From: Salegentibacter mishustinae
Lineage (GTDB): Bacteria > Bacteroidota > Bacteroidia > Flavobacteriales > Flavobacteriaceae
DNA: 64,000 nucleotides
NCBI RefSeq assembly: GCF_002900095.1
Contig: NZ_LLKN01000002.1
Span: 2,480,001-2,544,000, forward strand
Reading direction: 5' to 3'
The notes under the pieces were generated by a model. It saw nothing but the letters and a program-made list of their open reading frames with translations. It was not told the origin of the DNA and searched no databases. The position numbers were made by a program, and so were the translations under genes. Of the stretch, positions 54,143 through 62,657 are shown one piece after another (within the stretch, counting starts at the first letter, position 1; each line of letters opens with the position of its first letter).

Positions 54143-54969
54143 TGAAGCAAATTGGCACCCCTGAACCAGAGATGTCCTTTTTGGACCATTTAGAAGATTT
54201 AAGATGGCACTTAATACGTGCGGTTATCGCAATAGTTGTAGCCGGCTCTATAGCCTTTCTTTTAAAAGGATTCATCTTTGACGTATTACTTTTTGGCCCT
54301 AGTAGAGGCGATTTCTTTTCTTACGATATGCTTTGTAAGATATCTTCTTCACTTGGCCTTGATGCCGGATTTTGTTTTGACGAAATGCCTTTTAGAATTC
54401 AAAGTAGAACTATGGGCGGGCAATTCTCTGCCCACGTTTGGACTTCAATTACGGCCGGTTTTATAATTGCATTTCCTTATGTAATTTACCAGTTTTGGCA
54501 GTTTGTGGCGCCTGCAATGCATGATAACGAACGCAAGCACGCAAAAGGATTTATTTTCATAACCTCATTCCTGTTTTTTATTGGAGTAGTTTTCGGATAT
54601 TACGTAGTAACTCCTTTATCAATAAATTTCCTCGGAAAATACCAGGTTAGTGAAGCCGTTTTTAACGATTTTGACCTGAGTAGTTATATTGGCCTGGTTA
54701 GAGCCTCAGTGCTTGCCAGCGGACTTATTTTTGAATTACCCATAGTAATTTATTTCCTAACCAGAGTTGGCGTAGTAACTCCGCAATTCTTAAAAAAATA
54801 TCGAAAATATGCGTTGGTAATAGTACTGATTCTATCAGCTGTAATAACTCCTCCTGATATTGTTAGCCAAATAATTGTGGCCATTCCGGTATTGATACTT
54901 TACGAAGTAAGTATTCTTATTTCAAAAGTGATCTACAAACAAGAACTAAGAAAAATTAATAAAAAATAG
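54142..54969 (+). CDS. tatC: Sec-independent protein translocase subunit TatC
   Basis: 275 residues, six membrane helices. MSFLDHLEDLRWHLIRA at the N-terminus is the TatC signature that binds twin-arginine signal peptides, with PYVIYQFWQFVAPAM and a conserved Glu in LIFELPIVIYFL. No tatA gene is in the window. It overlaps kdsD by one base and is followed two bases later by an AhpD-like gene. Confidence 0.96.
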   Translation: MKQIGTPEPEMSFLDHLEDLRWHLIRAVIAIVVAGSIAFLLKGFIFDVLLFGPSRGDFFSYDMLCKISSSLGLDAGFCFDEMPFRIQSRTMGGQFSAHVWTSITAGFIIAFPYVIYQFWQFVAPAMHDNERKHAKGFIFITSFLFFIGVVFGYYVVTPLSINFLGKYQVSEAVFNDFDLSSYIGLVRASVLASGLIFELPIVIYFLTRVGVVTPQFLKKYRKYALVIVLILSAVITPPDIVSQIIVAIPVLILYEVSILISKVIYKQELRKINKK

Positions 54970-54971
54970 CT

Positions 54972-55325
54972 ATGATCAATAAAGTTGACGAATTCAATGC
55001 TTACCGTCAGCAGATGAATGATAAAATTCTGGGTGAGAACAATAAAGTTCTTAAAAGGATTTTCAATTTAGATACCAACGCCTTTTCGGAAGGTGCTGTA
55101 GATAAAAAAACAAAAGAATTACTAGGTCTTGTAGCCTCGCTTGTTTTACGTTGTGATGATTGCGTAAAATACCATTTAGAATCCAGTTTTAAAGAAGGTT
55201 TAAGCCGGGAACAGGTAATGGAAACCCTTAGTATTGGAACTTTGATTGGGGGAACGATTGTTATTCCTCACCTTAGAAGAGCTCATGAATACTGGGAAGC
55301 TTTGGAAACCGCACATCAGGAATAG
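54972..55325 (+). CDS. AhpD-like / carboxymuconolactone decarboxylase-family protein
   Basis: 117 residues with the AhpD-like fold. The CDDCVKYHLE motif (Cys-x-x-Cys-x-x-x-His) is the redox-active site of AhpD-type proteins, and the flanking helices (KELLGLVASLVLRC, LSREQVMETLSIGTLIGG) fit. It probably reduces peroxides or passes electrons between thiols. It lies between tatC and lptB in one operon. Confidence 0.88.
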   Translation: MINKVDEFNAYRQQMNDKILGENNKVLKRIFNLDTNAFSEGAVDKKTKELLGLVASLVLRCDDCVKYHLESSFKEGLSREQVMETLSIGTLIGGTIVIPHLRRAHEYWEALETAHQE

Positions 55326-55368
55326 GCTGGCATAAAAAATGTACTTTAGGTCTTAAATGTCTTTTTAA

Positions 55369-56109
55369 ATGAAATTACGCGCCGAGAATTTAGTTAAAGC
55401 CTACAAAGGAAAGAAAGTTGTAAAAGGGATCTCGCTGGAAGTAAACCAGGGAGAGATCGTTGGATTACTTGGGCCCAATGGTGCCGGGAAAACCACTTCT
55501 TTTTATATGATCGTGGGGCTTATTAAACCAAATTCCGGTAAGATAGTTTTAGACCAAGAGAATATTACCAAATTTCCAATGTATAAAAGGGCTCAATATG
55601 GAATTGGGTACCTTGCTCAGGAAGCTTCAGTTTTTAGGAAACTCAGTATTGAAGATAATATTATGAGTGTACTGGAACTCACCGATCTTTCTAAAGAAGA
55701 ACGCCACGAGAAAATGGAAACCCTTATCGAGGAATTTGGATTAGGCCATATTCGCAAAAACCGGGGTGATCTTTTAAGTGGTGGTGAAAGAAGACGTACA
55801 GAAATTGCCCGTGCACTGGCAACAGACCCTAGTTTTATTCTGCTGGATGAACCTTTTGCAGGTGTAGACCCTGTGGCGGTGGAAGATATTCAAAGAATTG
55901 TTGCGCAATTAAAAGACAAAAACATCGGTATTCTTATCACCGATCACAACGTGCAGGAAACCCTTGCTATTACCGACAGAACTTACCTGATGTTTGAAGG
56001 AAGTATCCTAAAACATGGTCAACCGGAAGAACTCGCAGAAGACGAAATGGTAAGAAAGGTTTACCTGGGACAGAACTTTGAGCTAAGGAAAAAGAAATTA
56101 TTTAAGTAA
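55369..56109 (+). CDS. lptB: LPS export ABC transporter ATP-binding protein LptB
   Basis: 246 residues: Walker [20 protein letters not shown], the LptB-specific [15 protein letters not shown], signature [16 protein letters not shown], Walker [20 protein letters not shown] and the [10 protein letters not shown] switch. It drives lipopolysaccharide transport through the LptFG membrane pair. It closes the operon with kdsD (Kdo synthesis) and tatC. Confidence 0.96.
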   Translation: MKLRAENLVKAYKGKKVVKGISLEVNQGEIVGLLGPNGAGKTTSFYMIVGLIKPNSGKIVLDQENITKFPMYKRAQYGIGYLAQEASVFRKLSIEDNIMSVLELTDLSKEERHEKMETLIEEFGLGHIRKNRGDLLSGGERRRTEIARALATDPSFILLDEPFAGVDPVAVEDIQRIVAQLKDKNIGILITDHNVQETLAITDRTYLMFEGSILKHGQPEELAEDEMVRKVYLGQNFELRKKKLFK

Positions 56110-56224
56110 TAAAGTGGAGAAAAGAACACTGGGCTAAACTCGTTTCAGACTTTATTCCAAATTCATTTTCGGGAATCTAATACAAATTGAGGTATTCTCT
56201 GAAGCCAACCCGAACCGTCGAAAA

Positions 56225-56309
56225 CGTTATGCTGAACTTGTTTCAGCATCTAACAACCTAGACCCCCGAAAAAAATCGGGGCAGGCTCTGAAACAAGTTC
56301 AGGGTGACG
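56225..56309. repeat. BIME-like palindromic repeat, copy B
   Basis: It has the same arms as copy A: TGCTGAACTTGTTTCAGCA on the left and CTGAAACAAGTTCAGGGTGACG on the right. Between them is a nested hairpin CCCCGA/TCGGGG (56264-56281). It lies in the 307-base gap between lptB and the convergent pssA, which holds no gene. Confidence 0.75.
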
Positions 56310-56372
56310 ACACAAACTCATCAATAATATATTATAAAACTATACCTTCTTTAAGAATAAGATAATAATCTT

Positions 56373-56410
56373 AAACCTCACAGATTCGAAAAATTTGTGA
56401 GGTTTTTATT
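56373..56410 (+). terminator. Terminator between lptB and pssA
   Basis: AAACCTCACA and TGTGAGGTTT pair over 10 bp with an A-rich loop; a T run (TTTTT) follows on the plus strand. It probably ends the kdsD-lptB operon and may slow pssA transcripts from the other side. Confidence 0.75.
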
Positions 56411-56416
56411 TTTCTC

Positions 56417-57175
56417 TTACACCTCTTCTTTCTTCGGAAAAACTACCGACAATAGCACATAACTCAGTATAATAAGCGGCACAGCTACAAACTGGAACAC
56501 CAGGATAAGCGCCAGGCATAAAAGCAGGAAGAAGTATCTCAATTTATTATCGGCAAAACCCCAATTTTTAAATTTAAGTGCGAATAGTTTTATTTCTGCA
56601 TTTAAAAGATAACAACTTAAAAAAGTAAGACCAATCAAAAACCATTCGTTTAAAATTAAGCCGGTTAAAAAGCTATCGGGTTGGTAAGTGAGAATAAGCG
56701 GAAAACTTAAAATCAAAAGTGCATTGGCCGGCGTGGGAACGCCTATAAACGAATCGGTTTGGCGATCGTCCACATTAAATTTTGCCAATCTATAGGCTGA
56801 AGCTAAACTAATCAATAACCCAATTAAAGCAAGCGTATTAAAATTCCAATCCCACCAGCCCGGATCAACTTCCCAGCCGGTATTTTCTACACCCGAATTT
56901 CCCGGAAGTGCATTGTCCAGTAACTGATACATCACAATTCCCGGTACCACACCACTCGTAACCACATCGGCTAGCGAATCTAACTGCAGCCCAAGTTCTC
57001 CGGCTACATTTAGGCTTCGGGCAGCCAAACCATCAAAGAAATCGAAAAAGATCCCACCAGCAACAAATATTGCAGCCATAATTAGACTTCCCTGTACAGC
57101 AAAAATTACCGCGATGGTTCCGCAGAGAAGATTTAAAAGCGTAATAATATTCGGAATATGTCTTTTTATAGTCAT
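56417..57175 (-). CDS. pssA: CDP-diacylglycerol--serine O-phosphatidyltransferase
   Basis: 252 residues with about eight helices. The CDP-alcohol phosphotransferase motif is complete: FDFFDGLAARSLNVAGELG followed by LQLDSLADVVTSG (D-G-x-x-A-R ... G-x-x-x-D-S-x-x-D, slightly expanded). It makes phosphatidylserine, the precursor of phosphatidylethanolamine. The length and helices fit the PssA membrane type. Convergent with lptB. Confidence 0.92.
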   Translation of the reverse strand: MTIKRHIPNIITLLNLLCGTIAVIFAVQGSLIMAAIFVAGGIFFDFFDGLAARSLNVAGELGLQLDSLADVVTSGVVPGIVMYQLLDNALPGNSGVENTGWEVDPGWWDWNFNTLALIGLLISLASAYRLAKFNVDDRQTDSFIGVPTPANALLILSFPLILTYQPDSFLTGLILNEWFLIGLTFLSCYLLNAEIKLFALKFKNWGFADNKLRYFFLLLCLALILVFQFVAVPLIILSYVLLSVVFPKKEEV

Positions 57176-57310
57176 AGATCGGTTTTCTAAAATACTAAAC
57201 TAAGCAATTGCGATCTGTTTCTACAAGTTTTTTTAATTTCAGAAAGAACAATTACAAAAGCTTTAACTTCAAAGAAATTATCTAAACACCTATAAAAAGT
57301 AATAGTTTGC

Positions 57311-57318
57311 TATTTTTG
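57311..57318 (+). promoter_or_regulatory. Candidate -7 element of lnt
   Basis: TATTTTTG is an exact TAnnTTTG, 16 bases before the ATG at 57335. The -33 position holds no TTG. Confidence 0.45.
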
Positions 57319-57334
57319 AGCAGAATTTCCTTGT

Positions 57335-58930
57335 ATGAAAAATCTTATTTACGCGATATCAAGCGGACTTTTGTTAGCATTAGCCTGGCCAACTTATGGC
57401 TTTCCCCTACTTTTATTTTTTGCATTTGTTCCACTATTATATGCAGAATTTAAAGTTAGAAATTCTGAAAAAAAGTTTATAAAATGGAAGGTATTTGGAC
57501 TGGCGTATCTTAGCTTTTTCCTTTGGAATCTTATTACCACTTACTGGATTTATTTCTCTACAGCCTTTGGTGGTGCATTCGCTATTTTGGTGAACTCCCT
57601 GCTTATGGCTTTCGTATTTATGCTGTACCACATAGTAGCGAAAAGAACCGGATTTAGCGCAGCTTCAGCCTTTCTAATCAGTATATGGATGGTTTTTGAA
57701 AAACTCCATCTCGCCTGGGAATTTTCCTGGCCCTGGCTAAATCTAGGGAATGCTTTTTCTGAATTTCAAAACTGGGTCCAGTGGTATGAATATACCGGCA
57801 CTTTTGGCGGTACACTTTGGGTGTGGCTGGGCAATATCGCTGTTTTTAAAGCCGTACTTCTTTATAAAGAATTCAAAGATAAAAGTTTAATTTACCGCGG
57901 AATTTTCAAGTTGAGTTTACTCGTTTTAATTCCGATAGGGATTTCATACCTATTATTGAGCCAGGTGGAGGAAAAAGGAGAAACGATGGATGTGGTTATT
58001 CTACAACCCAATATTAATCCGTACACCGAAAAATATAATACCACTGACACCCGAATTGGAGAATTATTACTGAAATTAAGTGAAGAAAAAGTTAGTGACA
58101 GCACTCGACTAATTGTGGCTCCGGAAACCGTTTTTGCTGACGGCACGGTATTATCAAATTTTGAACAATCTGAAGCGGCGTTCTTCTCAAGACAACTTAT
58201 CAATAAATATCCGCAAGCCAATTTCCTTAGCGGAATTTCCTTTTACGAGAGATTCAATGACCCGGCGAAAGTTAGAGAGCAAAGTAATCAAATAGGCCCT
58301 ATGGATTGGTACGACGATTATAATTCGGCATTTTTAATGAATGCTGAAGATATTCCACAGTTATATCACAAATCCAAACTAGTGGTTGGCGTAGAAAACT
58401 TTCCATACCAAAATATATTAAAACCTATTTTGGGAGATGTAATGATTGATCTGGGAGGAACTGTAGCGATGAAAACAACCCAGGAAGACCGCGAAGCTTT
58501 TGTTCTAAATAACCAATCGTTTACAGGACCAATTATTTGCTACGAATCTGTATATGGCGAATATGTAACAGGCTACGTAGAAAATGGCGCCGATTTTCTT
58601 AGCATAATTACAAACGATGCATGGTGGGGAAATACGCAAGGCCACCAGCAACACCTTAGTTATGCAAAACTACGCGCCATTGAAACAAGACGGGATGTTG
58701 TGCGAAGCGCCAATACAGGTATTTCAGCATTTATAAATCAAAAAGGAGAAGTAACTAAAAGTCTTGGCTACGAAAAACAAGGAAGTATAAAGTCTGATAT
58801 TCACCTTAATTCAAATAAAACTTTTTATGTAAAGCACGGAGATTATTTAGCGAGAGTCGCGCAGTTCCTGGCCTTGTTTATTTTCTTATTTGCAGTGGTA
58901 AAATATAAGCGCAACCGACCAGGAATTTAA
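57335..58930 (+). CDS. lnt: Apolipoprotein N-acyltransferase
   Basis: 531 residues: about six N-terminal membrane helices (1-205), a nitrilase-like periplasmic domain (about 215-500) with LIVAPETVFADG (catalytic Glu) and TGPIICYESVYGEYV (catalytic Cys), and a final helix. A lysine between them (HKSKLVVGVENFP) completes the Glu-Lys-Cys triad. It adds the third acyl chain to outer-membrane lipoproteins, of which several are encoded in this window. Confidence 0.94.
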   Translation: MKNLIYAISSGLLLALAWPTYGFPLLLFFAFVPLLYAEFKVRNSEKKFIKWKVFGLAYLSFFLWNLITTYWIYFSTAFGGAFAILVNSLLMAFVFMLYHIVAKRTGFSAASAFLISIWMVFEKLHLAWEFSWPWLNLGNAFSEFQNWVQWYEYTGTFGGTLWVWLGNIAVFKAVLLYKEFKDKSLIYRGIFKLSLLVLIPIGISYLLLSQVEEKGETMDVVILQPNINPYTEKYNTTDTRIGELLLKLSEEKVSDSTRLIVAPETVFADGTVLSNFEQSEAAFFSRQLINKYPQANFLSGISFYERFNDPAKVREQSNQIGPMDWYDDYNSAFLMNAEDIPQLYHKSKLVVGVENFPYQNILKPILGDVMIDLGGTVAMKTTQEDREAFVLNNQSFTGPIICYESVYGEYVTGYVENGADFLSIITNDAWWGNTQGHQQHLSYAKLRAIETRRDVVRSANTGISAFINQKGEVTKSLGYEKQGSIKSDIHLNSNKTFYVKHGDYLARVAQFLALFIFLFAVVKYKRNRPGI

Positions 58931-58972
58931 TGTATATAGAGCATTATAAAATACTGCTTACTGACAACTGAA

Positions 58973-60367
58973 TTACTGTCCCCGAAAGAAAATTATGGTG
59001 CTCAGTGTTTTTAAAATGATGTTGAGATCTAAAAAAATGCCCCGGTGTTTTATATAATAAAGATCGTATTGCAGTTTTACAAGACTATCGGCCTGGCCAT
59101 TTCCATAATCCGCTTTTACCTGGGCCCAACCTGTTAGTCCGGGTTTTATCACATGGCGGGTTTCATAAAAAGGAATTACTTGAGATAATTCCTCAACAAA
59201 AACAGGTCTTTCGGGTCTAGGACCAATCAGGCTCATCTCTCCTTTTAAAACATTATAAAACTGCGGAATTTCATCAATTCTTGATCTTCTTAAGAACTTT
59301 CCGAAACGAGTAGTTCGTAGATCATTCTTTTCGGCATATTGCGGTCCGTTTAGCTCTGCATCCTTTACCATAGTTCTCAATTTCAAAATCCTGAAAACCT
59401 CACCGTATTTACCTATTCTTTCCTGCCGATAAAAAAGCGAACCGCGGTTTCCCATCAAGTTTGCCACTAATAAGACGGGAAGTATTAGAATAAAAAATAC
59501 TAACCCCACACACGCGATAATCACATCAAATATTCTAAAGAAAACCTGGTAGAATTTATTCTGGTTGCTTCGGCTAAAAGGAAAATATCTATAGAAATCT
59601 TTATCTACGTGCTGCACCGGAATTCTTTGTGTTACTTCCTCGTAAACCTGTGTATAGTCTTTAATTGGAAAGCCTGCTTTAAGCAAATAGCTCAGTTGAT
59701 TATACAATGACAGCATTAAACCTTTTTTATATCCGCTGGCAACCACAATTTCGTTGATATGATGCTCTTTTATCGCTTCCCTAATATCTTTGATCTCAAA
59801 TCTTATCAATTTATCTTCATCAATTTCTGACTGTATTCGGTCTTCTGTCTTTATATAACCGACAACCATATAATTGGGATCAGACTTTTGAAGATCGGAG
59901 CTTATAAGATTAATATCAAAAGAGTTTCCAACTACCAAAACACGCTTGTAAAAGCGCGGGGAAGAAATTAAAGTGATATAGACAAGGCGCCATAAAAGTA
60001 GCGGAATTAAAATAGCCAGGAAGAAAAAGAGAATCTGGAGCCTATTTTCAGGCAGGCTGGGAGTTAAAATAGGCGTAAGCATATAGAATAGCACAGTCGC
60101 TCCGGCACTCAATATCGAATTTTGTAATACACTATCAAATTTTGAAGCCTTTTGCAGATCGTAAAGCTCAAAAATACTTGCAAAAAGATTGAAATATAGC
60201 AGTAAAACCAGCGTCCAATACCAGTTTTGAGAATCTACCCGAAAATAATCAAATTCAAAGATAATTCCTATGAGACTGAGGCTGGTTAGAATACACAGAG
60301 AGTCCAGCAAACGCAGTAGGACCTTACGCTCAGAGATTTCAAAATGTACAAGGGGTCGTTGAGACAT
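58973..60367 (-). CDS. Polyprenyl-phosphate sugar phosphotransferase (exopolysaccharide priming, WcaJ-like)
   Basis: 464 residues. Four N-terminal helices (about 12-125), a Rossmann-like CoA-binding domain (VLVVGNSFDINLIS), one more helix (IIACVGLVFFILILPVLLV) and the C-terminal catalytic bacterial-sugar-transferase domain with SLFYRQERIGKYGEVFRILKLRTM, SRIDEIPQFYNVLKGEMSLIG and PRPERPVFVEEL. It transfers a hexose-1-phosphate to undecaprenyl phosphate. It is the last gene of the polysaccharide locus on the minus strand. Confidence 0.92.
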   Translation of the reverse strand: MSQRPLVHFEISERKVLLRLLDSLCILTSLSLIGIIFEFDYFRVDSQNWYWTLVLLLYFNLFASIFELYDLQKASKFDSVLQNSILSAGATVLFYMLTPILTPSLPENRLQILFFFLAILIPLLLWRLVYITLISSPRFYKRVLVVGNSFDINLISSDLQKSDPNYMVVGYIKTEDRIQSEIDEDKLIRFEIKDIREAIKEHHINEIVVASGYKKGLMLSLYNQLSYLLKAGFPIKDYTQVYEEVTQRIPVQHVDKDFYRYFPFSRSNQNKFYQVFFRIFDVIIACVGLVFFILILPVLLVANLMGNRGSLFYRQERIGKYGEVFRILKLRTMVKDAELNGPQYAEKNDLRTTRFGKFLRRSRIDEIPQFYNVLKGEMSLIGPRPERPVFVEELSQVIPFYETRHVIKPGLTGWAQVKADYGNGQADSLVKLQYDLYYIKHRGIFLDLNIILKTLSTIIFFRGQ

Positions 60368-60514
60368 GAATTACCTGCTTACGGGATAAAGATAGAATTT
60401 TTTTGATTTCTACATCTTTCTATCGGGGGAAATGAAACAAGGTTTAAGAAATAAGAGGCGGGACTAAAAAAGAGGAGGAGCTTTTAGAGATGACCCTGAA
60501 AAAGATAATGCATT

Positions 60515-60610
60515 CGTCATTGCGAAAAAGGTACGACTGAAGCAATCTTTTCAATTGGAAACCTTCGCATTAAAAAGATTACCACGCACCTATGTCGCTA
60601 GAAATGAAGA
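60515..60610. repeat. Degenerate palindromic repeat of the CATTGCGA type
   Basis: Left arm CGTCATTGCGAAAAAGGTAC and right part CGCACCTATGTCGCTAGAAA with flanking CAATCTTTT / AAAAGATTACC form an imperfect inverted repeat about 95 bases long in the 263-base gene-free gap between two polysaccharide genes. It resembles dispersed repeats of flavobacterial genomes whose arms carry CATTGCGA and GCAATCTTTT; this copy has decayed. Confidence 0.6.
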
Positions 60611-60630
60611 GTAACAGTGAAAATCATCAA

Positions 60631-61644
60631 TTAATCGAGTAAAACTTCCTTCCACTCCTTTTTCACTATTTTCCAATCAAATTTTTTTGCCTGGTTACGA
60701 GCGTTTCGGCTTAGGTTTTCCGCTAAATTCGAATTTTCTAACAGGGATTTAATAGCATCTAAAATTGCCAATTTATTTTTAGGCGGAACTAGCAGGCCGG
60801 TTTCTTGATCCTTGACCAAGTAGGGAATTCCACCAACATTAGTGGAAATAATTGGAAAGCCTAAAGCCATCGCTTCAATTAAACTTACCGGGGTGTTATC
60901 CACATTCGTAGTATTTAGAAAAATATCATATTCCTTTGAAAGATCAGTCCATTCCTGCTTAGTTAGTTTCCCTGTAAACTTTACAGGCAACTTATTACTT
61001 TCAGCATAACTTACACATTCTTTATAAGATTCATCCTTTTGTGGCCCCACCATACAAAGTCTTGCATCGGGATATTCTTTTGATAAATCCTCTAACACGT
61101 TAATCGCCAACATCGGATTATAAATTTCGGCAAAAGCGCGCACCCAAAGCAATTTAGGTTTCAAGTTTTTTCTTGCTTTAAAAGTATAGTCTTTCAGAAA
61201 AATGGAATTTGGGATATATTCAATATTTTTAAATCCTGCTAGTTGAAATTCTTCAAATAGATAAAGTGAAGGCGCAATATTCAGTTTTGCTTTTTTAAAT
61301 AGAGAAGCTGATAATTTTGGAATATTTTTTAATCTTTCAGGGAGACCTCCTCCGTGAAGTAAAAGGATATAATCCAGATTCAATTTACTGCAAAGTTTTG
61401 CCGTCAGTACGGCGTACCAAAAGTTCCGGGTGCTATAGGTATCGATAAGCACCACATCTGCCCAGGATTTATTTCTAATTATAGAAGTCATCATCTCAGC
61501 TAACCTCAGCAACTGATTCTTTTTAGCAGATGAAGTTCTTACCGGGAAACCTTCTTTCCTAAATAATGGGGCTAAACGATCTATAGATGTGGGGGCACCT
61601 CCTCTAAGCTCCAGTACATTGCCGATATAAAGCAGATTTTTCAT
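60631..61644 (-). CDS. Glycosyltransferase (GT-B fold, family 4-like), paralogue 1
   Basis: 337 residues. N-terminal LLYIGNVLELRGGAPTSIDRLAP and the nucleotide-sugar half with LLWVRAFAEIYNP, ARLCMVGPQKDES, KFTGKLTKQEW and the ExxxxG-like PVSLIEAMALGFPIISTNVGGIP, which is the GT4 donor-binding motif. It adds a sugar during exopolysaccharide assembly. It overlaps the upstream glycosyltransferase by four bases (ATGA) and is closely related to it. Confidence 0.9.
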   Translation of the reverse strand: MKNLLYIGNVLELRGGAPTSIDRLAPLFRKEGFPVRTSSAKKNQLLRLAEMMTSIIRNKSWADVVLIDTYSTRNFWYAVLTAKLCSKLNLDYILLLHGGGLPERLKNIPKLSASLFKKAKLNIAPSLYLFEEFQLAGFKNIEYIPNSIFLKDYTFKARKNLKPKLLWVRAFAEIYNPMLAINVLEDLSKEYPDARLCMVGPQKDESYKECVSYAESNKLPVKFTGKLTKQEWTDLSKEYDIFLNTTNVDNTPVSLIEAMALGFPIISTNVGGIPYLVKDQETGLLVPPKNKLAILDAIKSLLENSNLAENLSRNARNQAKKFDWKIVKKEWKEVLLD

Positions 61645-62657
61645 GAGTTTAAGACCTCATCCCAAGCGGCTTTCACTTTTTTCCAGGCAAAGGCCTCTAC
61701 TTTATCACGGGCATTTTTAGCAATCACTCTTGCTTCTTCAGGCTGTTTGATGAGTTTATCAATTTCTGAGGCCATGGCTTTAGCGTTATTAACCGGCACC
61801 AATGTACCATCTGTATTATTATCAATAAGCATTGGCATACCGCCTACATTGGTAGAAACTACCGCTAAGCCAAGGCTCATGGCTTCAATAACACTAATGG
61901 GAGTATTATCAATATTGGTGGTATTGATAAAGAAATCGTAGTTTTTGGAAAGTTTAGCCCAGTCTTTTTTCTTCAATTTCCCCGTGAATTTCAGGTTGAG
62001 TTGATGTTTGGCCGCGAATTTTTTACAGGTTCTCATAGTCCCGTCTTTATCGGGCCCAACCATACATAATTCAGCATTGGGATAATCCTTCTTCAGCAAC
62101 AATAAAACCTCCAAAGCCATCACCGGATTGTATCTTTTTTGAAACCTTCTTACCCATAATAATTTAGGAGCAAAATTTTCTCGCTTTTTAAACGGATAAT
62201 TCTCCATTTGAATTGCATTGGGAATAATCCTGGTATTATTAAAACCTTCAGCCTTAAAAATATCGTACAAAAATTTAGAAGGCGCTATATTGATTTTCGC
62301 TTTTCCAAAGAGACTCTTACTGTATTTTTTGGAAGCGTGTAAGCGTTCCGGAAGGTTCCCACCGTGTAGAATTGGTATATAGTCCAAATCGTAAGCCTGG
62401 CAGGTTTTAGCCACTAGATAGGCGTAGTAAAAGTTCATCGCCCCATAAGTATCGATAAGCACAACATCGGTAGTTTTATGATAGCGCACAATGAGTCCAA
62501 GCATTTCGATTAGACGCAGGCCTTTGTTGCTTCGGGTAGAAGCCGTTTTCACCTTATAACCTTCCTTCCGCAACATTTTGCTAAAAAAAGATATATAGGT
62601 TGCCGTAAAGCTGTTAATCTGTAAGTCGTTTCCTATGTACAGGATGCTTTTTGTCAT
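61641..62657 (-). CDS. Glycosyltransferase (GT-B fold, family 4-like), paralogue 2
   Basis: 338 residues, same plan as the neighbour: SILYIGNDLQINSFTATYIS, LLWVRRFQKRYNPVMAL, AELCMVGPDKDG, KFTGKLKKKDW and PISVIEAMSLGLAVVSTNVGGMP. The start ATG at 62657 lies 44 bases inside the upstream polymerase gene, but it is needed for the first beta strand of the fold, so the overlap looks real. The pair probably arose by tandem duplication. Confidence 0.9.
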   Translation of the reverse strand: MTKSILYIGNDLQINSFTATYISFFSKMLRKEGYKVKTASTRSNKGLRLIEMLGLIVRYHKTTDVVLIDTYGAMNFYYAYLVAKTCQAYDLDYIPILHGGNLPERLHASKKYSKSLFGKAKINIAPSKFLYDIFKAEGFNNTRIIPNAIQMENYPFKKRENFAPKLLWVRRFQKRYNPVMALEVLLLLKKDYPNAELCMVGPDKDGTMRTCKKFAAKHQLNLKFTGKLKKKDWAKLSKNYDFFINTTNIDNTPISVIEAMSLGLAVVSTNVGGMPMLIDNNTDGTLVPVNNAKAMASEIDKLIKQPEEARVIAKNARDKVEAFAWKKVKAAWDEVLNS

